From assembly GCA_002786025.1 (NCBI GenBank), contig NHNW01000020.1, positions 580,092 through 644,091 on the forward strand: a DNA stretch of 64,000 nt. Direction: 5' to 3'. Source of the stretch: Zasmidium citrigriseum (taxonomy: Eukaryota; Ascomycota; Dothideomycetes; Mycosphaerellales; Mycosphaerellaceae). A model generated the notes under the pieces. The model saw nothing but the letters and a program-made list of their open reading frames with translations, had not been told where the DNA came from and made no database searches. Both the position numbers and the translations under genes were made by a program. Shown here piece after piece: positions 22,884-34,827 of the stretch (positions are counted from its first letter, which is position 1; each line of letters opens with the position of its first letter).

Positions 22884-24785
22884 ATGGCGAATACGCTCAC
22901 GCCTCCATTGGCGGAGAGGCCACGCACTCCCACACACCTACGAAAAGATTCCGCCCTCGATGACCAAAGCCACCATGGCTGCGTGCCCACAAGCGGCATG
23001 TCAACATGGGACATGAAATACTTCCCCATCACGACATACTCCAGCAAAACGACAGCCCTGAGTGAACGACAGCGAGAAATTCTTGGCTCAGTCAAAGGAA
23101 GAGAACTGACAGCGATCCGGCGGGAGTCCATCAGCGACAACGGTGTTAAATCCGAGTCGCCATGTTCGTCCGTGGGTCCTCTGAAAGGAGGCCTCAAGAA
23201 GCGCATCAAGAGACATCAGTCTAAGGCTGTTATTGTACCTCCTTCGAGGACTCTTAGCCCGGTCGTCGGTGCTGTACCTTCCAGTCATATGCATATTCCG
23301 GAGTTTGGTGAGTCTCCTACAGTCTTCCTATGCTGGCTGCTAATGACCTCTAGTGTTTCGAGTGGCGCTGCCCAGCCTGGTGTTGTCACAAGACATTGCA
23401 ACGTACGCAAAGCCTTCGACCAAGTCTAGCATTACTCTGACTTCTTATAGATGGGTGACGATGTACTTTCGCGAGCCAATGGCCTACCACTGCTACAACT
23501 ACAGCGAAGGGATGTGGCTAGACGCTTTCCAGGGCCGTCCTCCCTCACGCACCACCCTCACCCACAAGGCGAGGCTTTTACGCATGGTCAATGAGTGTAT
23601 TGACAACTTTGAACACGTGGATCTTGAGCTGCTCATCATGGGCATCACGACGATCTTCAAAGTGAGCACGGATGATGGGAGTAGTTCACTTAACGTTCCT
23701 GAGCTCTTTACACCTCATGCCGTGAGTTACCTGACCGGCCTGATCGTGGAGACTTACGCTGATGTTGTGTCAACATAGGATCCAGAAGACCTTCGGAGAA
23801 TCCTCAAACGAATGGAAATCGTCGTCCTCCACGCCAACGCCCTGAACCGCCTCCTCGACCAAAGAGGCCCCAACACCCCATTCGAACACTTTCCCGGCAT
23901 TGAAGACAGCATGCCACTGTACTTATCCCCGTCCCCAATCCTCTCATCCGATACTAACACCCTCCCAGCGTCGACGTAATAATCTCCTCCGCCCACGCCA
24001 CAGCGCCCCGCTACACAACCCCCACAACAAACTTCCTAACCCTCTGTCCCAACCGTAAGCCAACACAAGGTACCTCTTCCACTCACACCACCCCGAATCC
24101 ACTAACTCTTACCATAGGAATCGACCCCTTCCCCCACCTCCCAACTCCGTACACCGAAGGCCTCTCCTTCGCCACCCTCGTCCCAGGAACCCTCCCTCCC
24201 CAGGCCCTCAGCGCGTACCGCAACCTCGCCACCCTCTCCCGCGTCAGCGCCTCCACCTCCGTCCCCGCAGCCGCACACTTCAAATACTTTGCCATCGACC
24301 CCCGGGTCAACGCCGTCCAACACCAACTCCTCTCCGTGCCGCACTGGGACGCCCTCCCGCCCTCCTCCCAAGAAGATTCCTGCCGCGTCGTCTACGAGTC
24401 CTGCCGAATCGCGTGTATTTTATACTCGAATTCCGTTATCCATCCTGTGCCTACGACGGTGGGGAGTTGGTTGCCTTGTTTGTTGGGGGATCTTAAGTAT
24501 TTGCTTCTGAGGAGTGGGGTTCCGAAGAGGGGGCATGAGGCTGTGCCGTTGGCGGTTTGGGTGGCTTTTGTGGGGTGTTTGTGTAGTTTTGGGACGGGGG
24601 AGTGGGAGTTTTTTGTGGGGTATTTGAGGGGGGTTTGTGAGGTTGCTGGACTTAGGCAGTGGGAGAGGGTGAGGGGGGTGTTGGAGGGTTTCCTTTGGGA
24701 GGAGAGGGCTTGTGCGCGGGGGGCGGGGGTTGTTTGGGGCGTTGTGAGTAAAGATTGGGAACGGGGGAAGTCGGTGGAAGGATAG
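22884..24785 (+). CDS. fungal transcription-factor-like protein without zinc cluster
   Basis: Six exons fit: 22884-23307, 23354-23402, 23451-23721, 23779-23918, 23969-24054, 24118-24785, giving 545 residues. Introns are 46, 48, 57, 50, 63 bp. The 48-bp one (23403-23450; GTACGC, CTGAC, TATAG) is frame-neutral and less certain. The N-terminus is Ser/Pro-rich with a basic stretch (KGGLKKRIKRHQSK) that could be a nuclear signal. The middle and C-terminus resemble the helical fungal-specific factor domain (VFRVALPSLVLSQDIAT; ESCRIACILYSNSVIHPVP; VWVAFVGCLCSFGTGEWEFF). No Cys-rich zinc cluster was found in or before exon 1. It may have lost DNA binding, or an upstream exon was missed. Position head-to-head with xlnR suggests possible co-regulation, nothing more. 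Codons flip from C-ending to G-ending at about 24430. Confidence 0.65.
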
Positions 24786-26553
24786 GTGGAACTTGAGATG
24801 CGCGAGGAGGGAGGAGAGACTGCATTAAAAGCTGTATCTATTCGCAATGGTTTGTCGATGGGTGACGTGAAGTCGACGTCGCTCATGTGTACTTACTTTT
24901 GCCAGGATTGCCTGCTTGTCCTGACGGCCGATGTGCAGGGTATCTCATCCGCAAAGTACTCTACAAATCGAGATCAAATCTCCACCATCAACATGGAAAT
25001 CCCACACCAAGCGGTGAGCAACTCACCAGATCCTGGTTGCTGGTTTTGGTTCCTGTTCCCAGTTTCTCAGAATTCTCCGAGTCGTTACCGCGTACCAAGT
25101 CCATGGTAAGATCCAGGACAGAACGTGCGGTCGAGCGTGCGATTGGGATGCGTGTTTCACAAGAGACTGTTCTATATCTTCACCGACGCGCTGGATGTTG
25201 CATGGTGCGGTGTTTCATCTCGCCGAGTAGTATAGGCGCGCGTGCTGAAGAGGAGACCCGCCGCAGTGGAAGCGTCATCTATGTCGCGTGTGAGCGGTTT
25301 GGGCAGCTGGAGGTTGGCGTCGTGGGGTTGAGATGGTGAGTCGCTGTGCATTCTTCTCAACGGGATGTGTTTCAAGGGATTGAGATGTCTAGGCGTTGGT
25401 GATGATGAGGTGCGGTGCCTGCGAGTCGCCAACAATTACCGCGTCGCTGGCACGAACCATAGCAAAATCTGCGAGCGCGTTTCCTTAAGACCAGGTATTA
25501 TCGCTGCCAATGCATCCTGCATGTTTCAGGCCGCATCGCATCGATCTCCTCAGGTTTGGGTTCGAGTTTCTGAAGAAAAGAAGACAGGCATAGCCAGGAC
25601 AATGCCTCCTCACAAATTTCCAACGAGAAGGTATTATTAATGCCAGCAAAACTCGGTAGTTGGGAATTCGTACCAACAGCAAGGGTGCGTGAGGCATTAG
25701 GGCACGGGCGTGAGAAGCAGCCGCGTGCCGAAGGGGAGGAGGAACAACAAAGCAGAACCGTTGTCGCGAACTGGGATGCGCAGTGGATCTTCGGAGGTGA
25801 AGTTTTGCAGGCGCAGACGTGTTTTCGGGAACATGTCCGTGGTGTGTGCTATAGGCGAGGTAGGCCGAATGCCAGGCGATGCTGAGCGGGCTTGTGGCGT
25901 GCATGGGTGCAGCCAGGGCTGGGTGGATTGGGATGGGTGCAGGTGGTGGTGTGATGGTGGGTGAGATGGAGAGAGGAAAGTAGAATGGTGAACTGTTGTT
26001 TGGGGAAGGGGATGTGATGATTTGAATGTTTTGAAGAGGTGTTGATATCGATGATACCGGTATTGACAATGGGTTGAAGAATGGAGGCATGCATAGTTGT
26101 GCACTGCGAGTCAGTGATCCGGCGCAATGGGCCCTCACCCTTGTCTAGCGACCCGTGTCGGTGGCTTCTGGCCTGAGCAGAAGTGGATGCCAGCAAGCAG
26201 CGCTGGTCGATACTCCTCTCGTCGCATCCACCTCCACCACCGCTTGCATATCTCTCCTCTTCCTCTTCCTCCAACTCCAGCTGCTGCCAGACGAATAATC
26301 GACACCACGCCAGCGTCTGCGAACCATCCGTCCACTGAGGAGATCGCTCTCTGCCCGCCGCCCGCTGATTGGCAGCAACCAGCACGATCTACGAGCAGGC
26401 TAGCGTAAAATGGCTTGGTGCTGAGGCCGACCGTCCAACCTTCGCCAAACCCACCCGCCCACGCCGTGCCTTTCTCCCGTCCCGGTGGAGCTCGTCGCAC
26501 GCTGGACCCAGCTGCGCCGTGGTCTCAGAGGAACGTCGACTTCTTCCATCCAC
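24786..26553. other. intergenic, no gene supported
   Basis: About 1.8 kb. Frames on both strands between 25.4 and 26.4 kb are low-complexity (Pro/His/Ser on one strand, Gly/Arg/Trp on the other) with no start context or domains. It likely holds the 3' UTR of the previous gene and the promoter of the next. Confidence 0.45.
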
Positions 26554-27968
26554 ATGGCAGAGAACAACCAAGTCCCGCTGGCTCGCCCGAATCGCCGGGG
26601 CAGCTGGGCGAGGGCCTTTGAGCGTGTTAAGGACGCCATGAAGCGACGACGCTCCAGCAGTAGGGCGCTGCAGCCCATATCGCAGCCCGATCCGCCGAAT
26701 CAGGAGCCTACAACCAGCACGACGGAACCCACGAATACAGCTCCCCAAATACCGGAAGATATTGAGGAGCCTGCGAAACCAGAGTCTGTGCCGACCGTAC
26801 CTGCCGAGACCTCGACCCGAGAACCTCTCATCACTGCAGACAACACTTTAGATGTCGATGAGGACGCCGAAAACGACGAGGACGATTCGCAGTTCCCGAT
26901 ATTCTCGACACGAACGGCCATCACCGATGAGAGGGCCCGCGATCTGTTTGCTAAGTACAACATGAAGTACGATCCTCGAGGGAAGAGACCACAACAGGAA
27001 CCGCCAAACAAGATTCGGCGAGTAGAGAAGCCTGTACGGCTTAGGGTGCACTGGACTTGTCACGAATGCAGTTCGCAGTTTGGCATGGAGAAGGTGTGCA
27101 TGAACTGTGGGCATCGTCGGTGTCGGGACTGTGTTAGGCATCCTCCCAAACGGGCGAGGCAGGTGGTGGAGGTGAATATGCCACAGGAAGAAGAAGAGCA
27201 GCAAGAGATCCAACCGATGGCCCCGCCGACTTTGGGCGAGGAAACAACCGCAGTAGACCCCGACCTACAATCATACCGCGAAGAGCCATCAGCACCACTA
27301 CGACCAGCAGAAGATGCGTCCCCAAAAGGGACTCCGAGGACGTTAGCACCAGTAGCTACAGGAGGGGAACCTTCATCATCGCAGCCATTGGAGATCGATG
27401 ATGACGCAGATGCCGATTACGAGAACCTACGCTCGACTCAATTAATGATGTACACACGACCCCGTGCTGCCATTCATACAGTGCTGGGACCGATATCCAA
27501 ACCAACTCGAAGGACATGCCACGAATGCAACACACCGATACTACCGAATAGTCGCCACAACTGCCCCAACTGCGGACACGAGAAATGCGATCTATGTTCA
27601 TCACCTCAACACCCGATTGCAGGTCCCAGCAACCAAGAACCTGAGGAAGAAGTCCCTATGGTGCGAGCGGTCAAGCGAGTATACCGGAAACCACGGCAAC
27701 GGGTCAGGTACAGATGCGAGAATTGCAACACGCACTTCGTGGAATCGGACAGATGCGTCGAGTGTGGTCACGAGCGGTGTCAAACTTGCCACCGTGAACC
27801 GTAAGTCTAATAACCATGACTCGCCCCCAAATAACCATACTGACCTGAAACAGACCTAAACGCCATCATCGCGCACATGATCCGGAAATCCTCGCAGCAG
27901 TCGCGAATCGACTCGCGGCCTATGGAGGCGGTCTCGGACAACCACCTGGCATAACAGCATCCGGTTGA
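26554..27968 (+). CDS. protein with three repeated Cys/His zinc knots
   Basis: Exons 26554-27800 and 27854-27968 (53-bp intron, GTAAGT donor, ACTGACC branch, ACAG acceptor) encode 453 residues. Three copies of one motif occur: CHECSSQFGMEKVCMNCGH with CRDC; CHECNTPI ... CPNCGHEKCDLC; CENCNTHFVESDRCVECGH with CQTC. The consensus is Cx2C-x(8-10)-Cx2CGHx2Cx2C, seven potential ligands per copy and probably two-metal or treble-clef knots. They sit at about residues 168-192, 324-350 and 386-412, separated by acidic, Pro-rich linkers. A helix DERARDLFAKYNMKYDP precedes the first knot. The N-terminus is basic (RAFERVKDAMKRRRSSSR). Such knots bind proteins, ubiquitin or nucleic acid; I cannot name the family. 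Confidence 0.72.
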
Positions 27969-30030
27969 TCGATCCATACACGAACATGTTTTCTTTGCGT
28001 TGTCTTGTCTCGCATTACTGGGAGGAAAACTCACGAACAACATCTCTCATCACTCCGCTTCACGATACCATTGATTTTCACAACTGGCGGGCATTGGCAT
28101 TGTTGCTTTCTGGAACGACGACGAAGTTTGGGCTATTGCTATCATCACTGGATACCAGACTGGGCATGGAGGATTGAAAATTTGGGAATCACGGATGGGT
28201 TTGGCATGTCCGCCCATTGAAAGGGCGACGGGCGTATTTGGATGGGAGGTCCTAATGTTTACGACTCTGGTTCGGGCACTGCAGTGAGCAGGAGGACGAT
28301 TGTGATTTTGGTTTCTTGACGATGATGACACTATCATTATCGCTTTTGAGGAGGGTTGGCAAGAATAGCGAAATGCTGAACAGGCCACGCTTTACCAGTC
28401 GCTGGTTTTCACCTCACACTTTCTCAGACATTTTCGATGCATACAGTGTACATTCTGCATGCATGCAGCGTTCCAAACTTCTCATGCCGTTGTTTCGCTT
28501 GTCTGCATACATGTACCTGCTGCATTCCACGTTCCCGTCCACGCGCCTAGTATGCTGGCATGACATCTCACGCGATACACACATACGAGCGCTACCGACG
28601 CCGTGTCCCCAGCCCAGACAACACATCGTGAGGAGCTGTTGTGTTACCATGGCGTCTACGTCTCGTTCTTTCTCCGCGGCGGCCGAAGGGCTCGGCTCCG
28701 ACGGAGGGCTTCGGACTTGTTGAAATGGTAGAGACGAGACTATCGTCATGCTTTAAAAGTTTGGCCCCCGAAGAGCGAAGGCGTGGTATATACTTTGACC
28801 TCTTGTGCGCCACTGGCATGGCTGGGGCACGTGTCTGGACGCTATGGATGGGAAAATGGCAAGTGCAAGAGATGTGGTATGAAGTTTGTGGGAGGAGGCG
28901 TCAATGGCTTGGATGTGGCTTCACGGATCCAGGTACATGTAGCTTGAAAAGCATCATCATAGCTTTGAGCCTTTGCGGTCTTGCGGTCTTTGGCTTGAGG
29001 GGAATTTGGGATGGTTTCGGTGCCGAGATGAAGGCAAAGAAGGTTGCGATGAAGACTGGTTTGTGTGGAGGCTGGAGGGTGGGAAGCGGGTGTTGTTTTG
29101 GAGGTACCGGACTCTCGAGAGGGATGAGGGCCATCGATGATAAGGGAGCGTGTCTGGACTTGAAGGAGCTGGTGAGGACTGTGGTTCTGCAGGGAACGCG
29201 TTTTCCCATTGCAATCACCACTCATCAGCAGACAACAGTCCATCGGCATCACTCGAACGCGGTAGGAAACGAATACCGCTGGCACTAGGGCACGAACATC
29301 GCCCGTATGCCTTTCTCCTTTCCACGCAACCGAAATCCACCATTCATCAACCATCAATCTTCAACTGCTGAGCGTTCGCACCTCTCTCCGTCTCCGCCGT
29401 GCCCTACCTGGAGTGGCTTCGATAGCGTCGACGTTGTGGATTGCCGGCGCGGCCTGGGCCGTAACCCAGTGCTCGGGCCAGAGCGCCAACTTCATTGGGA
29501 GGTTTTATGCAAAGGGCGCGCGAGTCATGGAGCTGGGTATGGAGAACGCGTTGCTGCGTGGTGATGTTGTTTGATGGGATGTTGATGAGGAGGTTTGTTG
29601 AATGTGGATGCAGGAACGGGGGAGATGGGGAAGGTAGGAAGGGAAGTCTAGAATCCATACCAAGAGGCAAGAGCAGGGATGTTTCTCAACCTGGTCTTTC
29701 CTCAACTTCGTCTTGTGCTTTCCAGGTCGCGTCGTTAACGCCAGTTCCTCGAAACCACCATCATTCCTTGCCCTCACATGATGTTTCCATCTCACTCAAA
29801 ACACCACAACCCCCCGTTTCAAAAACCCATCTCACGATGAAAACATTTCCCAATCTTCCGGATCCGCACCACCAGCCGCTCTCTCGGGACAGCAGCGGGG
29901 ACATCCCTGTATTGCATACCGCAACGTTCGGTGCCATAACACTGGAAAAGGAACCCGGTGGATGGGATACCCCAGGGGCGATATGAAACGACTTATTGAC
30001 TCGATTGTGGAGAAATTGATGAGGAGAAGG
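27969..30030. other. intergenic up to the transposon insertion
   Basis: About 2 kb. The reading frames seen (for example 28641-29288 plus and 28842-29357 minus) overlap each other in antisense and have no recognisable motifs. No gene is supported. Confidence 0.45.
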
Positions 30031-30039
30031 CGTATAACT
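30031..30039. repeat. target-site duplication, left copy (9 bp)
   Basis: CGTATAACT immediately precedes the left terminal inverted repeat and is repeated exactly after the right one (33326-33334). A 9-bp duplication is the hallmark length for Mutator-like elements. Confidence 0.9.
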
Positions 30040-30090
30040 CCCCGATGCTAAATCGGACCCTCCTATCCCTTAAACCCCCTATCGATATCG
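30040..30090. repeat. left terminal inverted repeat (51 bp)
   Basis: Starts CCCCGATGCTAAATCGGACC. It matches the reverse complement of 33275-33325 at 46 of 51 positions. All five differences are transitions, with T or A in the left copy where the right copy has C or G, as expected from RIP. Confidence 0.92.
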
Positions 30091-30999
30091 TATTATAGAT
30101 CCCGGCTTTATAGCTAAATTTACTAGTAAACGCGGGATTATAACTACCCTACCTACACCTATTACTACTACCTTACTGCCGCTAGCCTTCTACGAGCCTA
30201 TATATGTTATTACCTAACCTCGCGTTATTAATAGCTATTTCTTTTATAGCTATAATCGACGTTTCTTATTAATTCTAATATCTACCCCTTTAAGGACTAA
30301 ATATAGGCTTCTAGCTATATCTTATATACTATCTTACTAGCAAAAACGGTACTTAGAAGCCCTATAAGGGTTATAGAGCGGGCTAATAGTATTATAGAGG
30401 GTTAAGAGGTTAGAGCTACTAGAAGTAGTATTACTAAGGGTATAGAAGGGCGTTATAAGACACTAGAGCGAGTAGTAGACGTTATAGTGCTAGCTACGTT
30501 ATATATAGGGGTTATTAAGGGTATTATTACTACTAGAGGTGTTATAGATAGCTAAGAGGGTAGTACTAAGGTCAAGGGGGGTATAGAGGGTAGTAGAAGG
30601 AAGACTAGAGTGCCTCTATCTAGGTATATTATAACCGCTAAAGGTTAGTAATTACTCGTTATTACTCGGCTAGTATCTACTTTATCTACTCGAGCTCGGA
30701 GGGCGTTAATAGTACTACTACTAGCGCTATAGACGATATAGGCTCGAATCTAGTATCGTTATTATTACTATAGTTACTAGCTATAGTATTTAAGTAGTAC
30801 TATAGTCTATAAGCCTAACCCCCTACCTTATAGCGACACTAGCGGTTGTTATAAGCTCCTTTATAGCTATACTAGATACTATTCGGTGCCTTAGCTCGTA
30901 GCTGTAATTGTAATAGTTAAGGGGGTAGTAGCTCGAGCGTAGAAGCTACTAGGCTAACCTTCTTCGCCCTCTACGCTCGAAGGGCGACGTTCTTATTAC

Positions 31000-33060
31000 T
31001 AAGCTTACGCCTCGTAAGAGCCCGAGTAGTAGTAAATCTACTAGTACCTAGGCGTAATAGCTAGCGGCTTTAATTAACGGCTAGTGCCCTCGTCGTTATA
31101 TAGTACTACTCCTTAGGGTAGAGGTAATAGTAAGAGTTAAATTCCTCGAGTAATAGAGGTTAGTTTGTCTTATAGAGCTCTATAAGCCTATAAAGGCACG
31201 GCTAGCTATAGACCTTCTTCTTATAGCTATTATAGGCGTAGTCTAGGTATCCTTCGTATTAATATCTATAGCTAAGAAGCTCGCTAGTAACCTTATCTTT
31301 AGTACCTAGAAGAGCTTCTACTTACTCGTTATCGTTAAATAGTTTAGTAAGGTAGTAATAATAGAGTCTATTACGTATAGAGCTCTAAAACTCGTCTAGT
31401 ATTAATCTAGGCGCTTTAGTAAGGTTAGTAGCTCGCTTCTTATTATACTACTTTACGCCGTAGCGCTAGAAGTTTATAAGTTTCTCGAAGAGTACGTAGA
31501 TATTGTTACGGCTAGAAACGAGCTACTACTTTATCTTCGAATACTAGCCCTTAACCCTTAATAATAACTTCTCGCTAAAGTGCCTTATCTTATTAGTCTA
31601 GTAGTCTACGAATCGACGGCGGTACTAGTGCTAGTAGTTATTAAAGTAGTCGCCTATCTTAGGCTACGTTTCCGTAAAGTCCTTTAGCTACTCTAGAAAC
31701 TCGTCTTCCGTTAGTAAGTAAATTATAGTATAAAAGTATCTTATTAGATGCTCTATAGCCTCTAAATTATACTAGCTACTACCCTTAGCGTTACGCTACT
31801 ACTAATATAAGGCTCTAAGGGTACGTACCTTTATAAGAAAGTCTTACCTAAGGTGCTATTCGTAGACTAATTTACCTATATATTCCTTAGGCTATATAGC
31901 GTCGATAGCGTTAATTATAGCTTCCTTACGATCTAAGATAATAGCGTTTAGTAGCGATATGCCGTGCTTCTTAAAGGTTTAACGTAGAAATCGTATTATA
32001 TGCTTATAGTCTTACTAGCTAGCTCCGTCTATAATAGTAATTACTAGGTTAATCGTAGTATTTATACCGCTACGGGTATAGTAATCGAATAACGCCTTCT
32101 TATATGCGTTTGTCTTAAAGGTAGTATCTATAATAAGTACCTAAGGGTAGCGCTTATACTACTCGATTACCTTAGGGTAGATTATAATAAGCTACTTAAT
32201 TTAACTAGTCCTCGTAATAGTATCGAAGGCTACCTTATAGCCGTTCTCGTAAAGTAGTTAGAGCGTTCGCTCGGCTTAATTGTAAAGGCGACGGTCGTTA
32301 AGGTTGCGCCTAGCTCGCTCGTTATTAAGATCCTTTATCGTCGTAACTACCTTATTATTATCTATAAACTAGTCTAGCTTCGTAGCTATTATACCTACCT
32401 TCTATAGTCTAGTAATCGTCGACTCGTAATCCTTCTAAGAGCGTCGACAGACGTTAGCTAGAGCGCCGAGATATAATACTAGCTCGTAATTATAACGTAG
32501 ATAACTACTACTATATAAGGTAAGGGTATAGGCCGAGTTAAGAGAGTCGTCTTAATCTACGGCAATACCCTTAAACTTAAACGGATAGCTAGTCTTCTTA
32601 GTACGTATAAATCGCTTGCCCTTACTATTACGCCTATTATATTTGTCCTTCTTTATATAGTATATCTTAAACTTATACGGCGGCTCGCCCTTCTTCTTAT
32701 ACTTTAAGCCTCTACGGACGAACTTATATCTAGTAAGCTTCTTATAGTCGTGGACAGTAGCTATAAAGGCAGCTAGGCTCTTATATTTACGCTCTTCTAG
32801 CAAACTAGCTAGTAGAAGTAACCCTTCTTTAAATCTATTAGATCTAGCTCTACCCTCTTCTTCTTCGTTAACGTCGATCGGATTACCGCTAGTCTACGTA
32901 ATAATATCCTTAGACTCTTCCTTAATTACAGGCTCGTCGATAACGATAGGCTCGTTACTTAGCCTAACGATAACGAGCTCGTTTATAGGCTCTAACTTAA
33001 TAGGGGGGTAGGCTAGCTTAGTAGCGGCGTTAGTAGCGGCGTTAGTAAGGAAGTCTTGCT
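31000..33060 (-). pseudogene. MULE transposase with FAR1-like N-terminus, riddled with stops
   Basis: Boundaries are approximate. The only long intact piece (32552-32803) encodes a basic segment with RFIRTKKTSYPFKFKG, which fits the FAR1 pattern in which the Tyr would be a zinc-ligand Cys before RIP (TGC to TAC). Further on, at 32108-32140, the frame reads VLIIDTTFKTN, the first catalytic Asp motif of MULE transposases (Asp at 32126-32128), preceded by a TAG where a Trp or Gln codon would be. About 65 codons later IILDRKEAIINAI carries the second Asp (31931-31933). The third catalytic residue was not located. In-frame stops are frequent throughout, so no functional protein can be made. Confidence 0.8.
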
Positions 33061-33274
33061 CGTATACATATTGTAAGGACTAAGGGGGTAGAAGTAATAG
33101 CGGAGAGTCTATTAGGAGCGGTGTTAAGTAATAGGAAGGGTAGTAGTAGGGGTAGAAGGAAGGAAGGTATATTGTTAATAAGATAGTAAGGTGCGCGTCT
33201 ACGCGTGTATGCTAAACTATACATATTTACTAGGGAAACACACTGTACGAAACATAATCGAGCATACGGCAGTA

Positions 33275-33325
33275 CGATATCGATGGGGGGTCCAAGGGAC
33301 AGGGGGGTCCGATTTAGCATCGGGG
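33275..33325. repeat. right terminal inverted repeat (51 bp)
   Basis: Ends GGTCCGATTTAGCATCGGGG. It is less mutated than the left copy and probably close to the original sequence. From about 33200 onward the DNA already regains normal CpA and TpG content. Confidence 0.92.
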
Positions 33326-33334
33326 CGTATAACT
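33326..33334. repeat. target-site duplication, right copy (9 bp)
   Basis: CGTATAACT, identical to 30031-30039. Confidence 0.9.
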
Positions 33335-33880
33335 TGCAGGTGAGATGCAGGTTGGGGAAGGGGAATGGTATACCGGATCCTTTTATGATGGGGTGGGAGT
33401 CATGGACAGTGACTGCTTTGGGGGTGCAGAGGAGGTTGTTTGGACTTCACCTCTTGATGGTTGATGGATTGGCGGTCATACATGGCCTGGAAGGGGCATG
33501 TGAAAGACTAACGGAAAGTCCTCAGAAGAGACCATCGGAGCCGGTGAAGACGCAAGACGAGTCTGCCGCCTCATAGCAGACGCAACATCTGTTCCCAGCA
33601 TTGGAGGCTATGAGAATCATATATTGCCGATGTTGATGTTCCACTCGTCACGGATAAGCATGCTACCAGTAGCACGACTGGTCACGATGCCGCGCTCAAA
33701 TGCTCAACTGTGCCGCAGAGATGCAGCTCAGCTTGGCCTCCAATCGCCATTGTAAGTAGACTGTTACCTCCTACATGACAACTTCTCGTTTCTTTCGCTC
33801 CCGCAAACAAGCCTTATTTCCCTGGAGAATTGCTCCCAGAAAGACCACAATCTCAACTCAACACACAAATACGAACAACC
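33335..33880. other. intergenic between transposon and next gene
   Basis: Normal base composition resumes at once after the transposon. No gene is supported; it probably contains the promoter of the gene at 33881. Confidence 0.45.
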
Positions 33881-34560
33881 ATGGACGCCCCAAGAATCAC
33901 AATCCTCGACAGCAACGGAAACCCTTGGCCTACAAACACCACATACTCGTCCCTCTCGCCGGAAGACCTCGAAGATCTCCTCCGCCGAGGCCATGAAACA
34001 GCCTGGGACCTCAAACAAACCCTCTTCGCAATCGAAGCAGCCCTACTGTCCAAATCCCCCACTCGAAAATCTTCCCATCGCATTCCTCCCGTTGCATCCT
34101 GCTGCGACACCCTCCACCAAACCGCGCACGAACTAGAAAACTTTTCCCCGTCGTCTCTAGATGACAGCGCCATCAAAGCAGTCCAGTCCTGGATCGGCGT
34201 ACACTTTGCCACAGAAGGCCACGCCAACCTCGATGTCTACCTCCACTTTCTGGAAAGTATCGAGAGAGACTGCGGGAAAGGCGTTGCGTTGTTATGTATC
34301 GTGGCCCTAGGCCAGTCGAGGATTGGACATCTGAGTTTGCATGAGCGGCCGGAGTTGTTGCAGTATGTGAAGGCGGGACAGGACTCGCTTCGGGTGGAAA
34401 TTCTTGAAATGCTGGGGGAGAGGATTGGGGTGCTGGCCGTGAGGAGTATGTATGCCACGGGATGGTGTTCAAAGAGCGTGTTGCTGACGAAGAAGCAGCT
34501 TTGCCGCTTGTACAGATTCTCACGCAACAGCACGCAAGTAAGGAGGATGGAGCTAGGTGA
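33881..34560 (+). CDS. unrecognised 208-residue protein
   Basis: Exons 33881-34445 and 34499-34560 join through a 53-bp intron (GTATGT donor, GCTGAC branch, AGCAG acceptor). The spliced C-terminus, VRTLPLVQILTQQHAS, continues the helical pattern much better than the read-through. The protein is mostly helical: DLEDLLRRGHETAWDLKQTLF, then ELENFSPSSLDDSAIKAVQSW, then IERDCGKGVALLCIVALG. A CC pair (VASCCDTLHQ) is the only cysteine cluster besides single ones. No signal peptide or membrane segment. I do not recognise the family. Codon choice switches from C-ending to G/T-ending around 34200-34280. Confidence 0.6.
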
Positions 34561-34827
34561 ATGACAGAGCACTGTCTTATGATCGCCAAGCAACAGTCAC
34601 CATTGGAAGTATGGACTGGAAGAAGTGTGTTTGAACATTGATAATACATTTCATACAATATGCCATGCACGTTCCGTGCCTTGGGCGTTGAGCGACTCAA
34701 TAATCATCGCCATGGGTGGGATATCTTACAACAAAAGCAAATCTCCCATCTCCCATCTCTTTTCTGTACAACCCTTGAAACGCCATCGCTATGCTTCACA
34801 CAAACATCATCAAAAGTTGTTAAAACA

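Larger units (their letters stand above)
30040..33325. mobile_element. Mutator-like (MULE) DNA transposon, RIP-degraded, 3286 bp
   Basis: The element is bounded by 51-bp terminal inverted repeats and an exact 9-bp target duplication, so both ends are certain. Its interior is very rich in TpA and nearly lacks CpA and TpG, while CpG is kept. That is the mark of repeat-induced point mutation acting on CpA, turning CAG, CAA and TGG codons into stops. On the minus strand the ghost of a transposase is readable: an N-terminal FAR1-like domain followed by a MULE DDE domain. The element is dead and probably very old or heavily mutated. No other cargo gene was found. Flanking DNA is unmutated. Confidence 0.92.

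Noticed and set aside
28641..29357. Overlapping frames on both strands before the transposon
   Set aside because: Mutually antisense, no domain, no start context, Trp/Gly- or Pro/Ser-rich composition typical of noncoding skewed DNA.
33205..33576. 123-codon frame spanning the right end of the transposon
   Set aside because: Half of it lies in the inverted repeat and it has no motif; chance frame in less mutated DNA.
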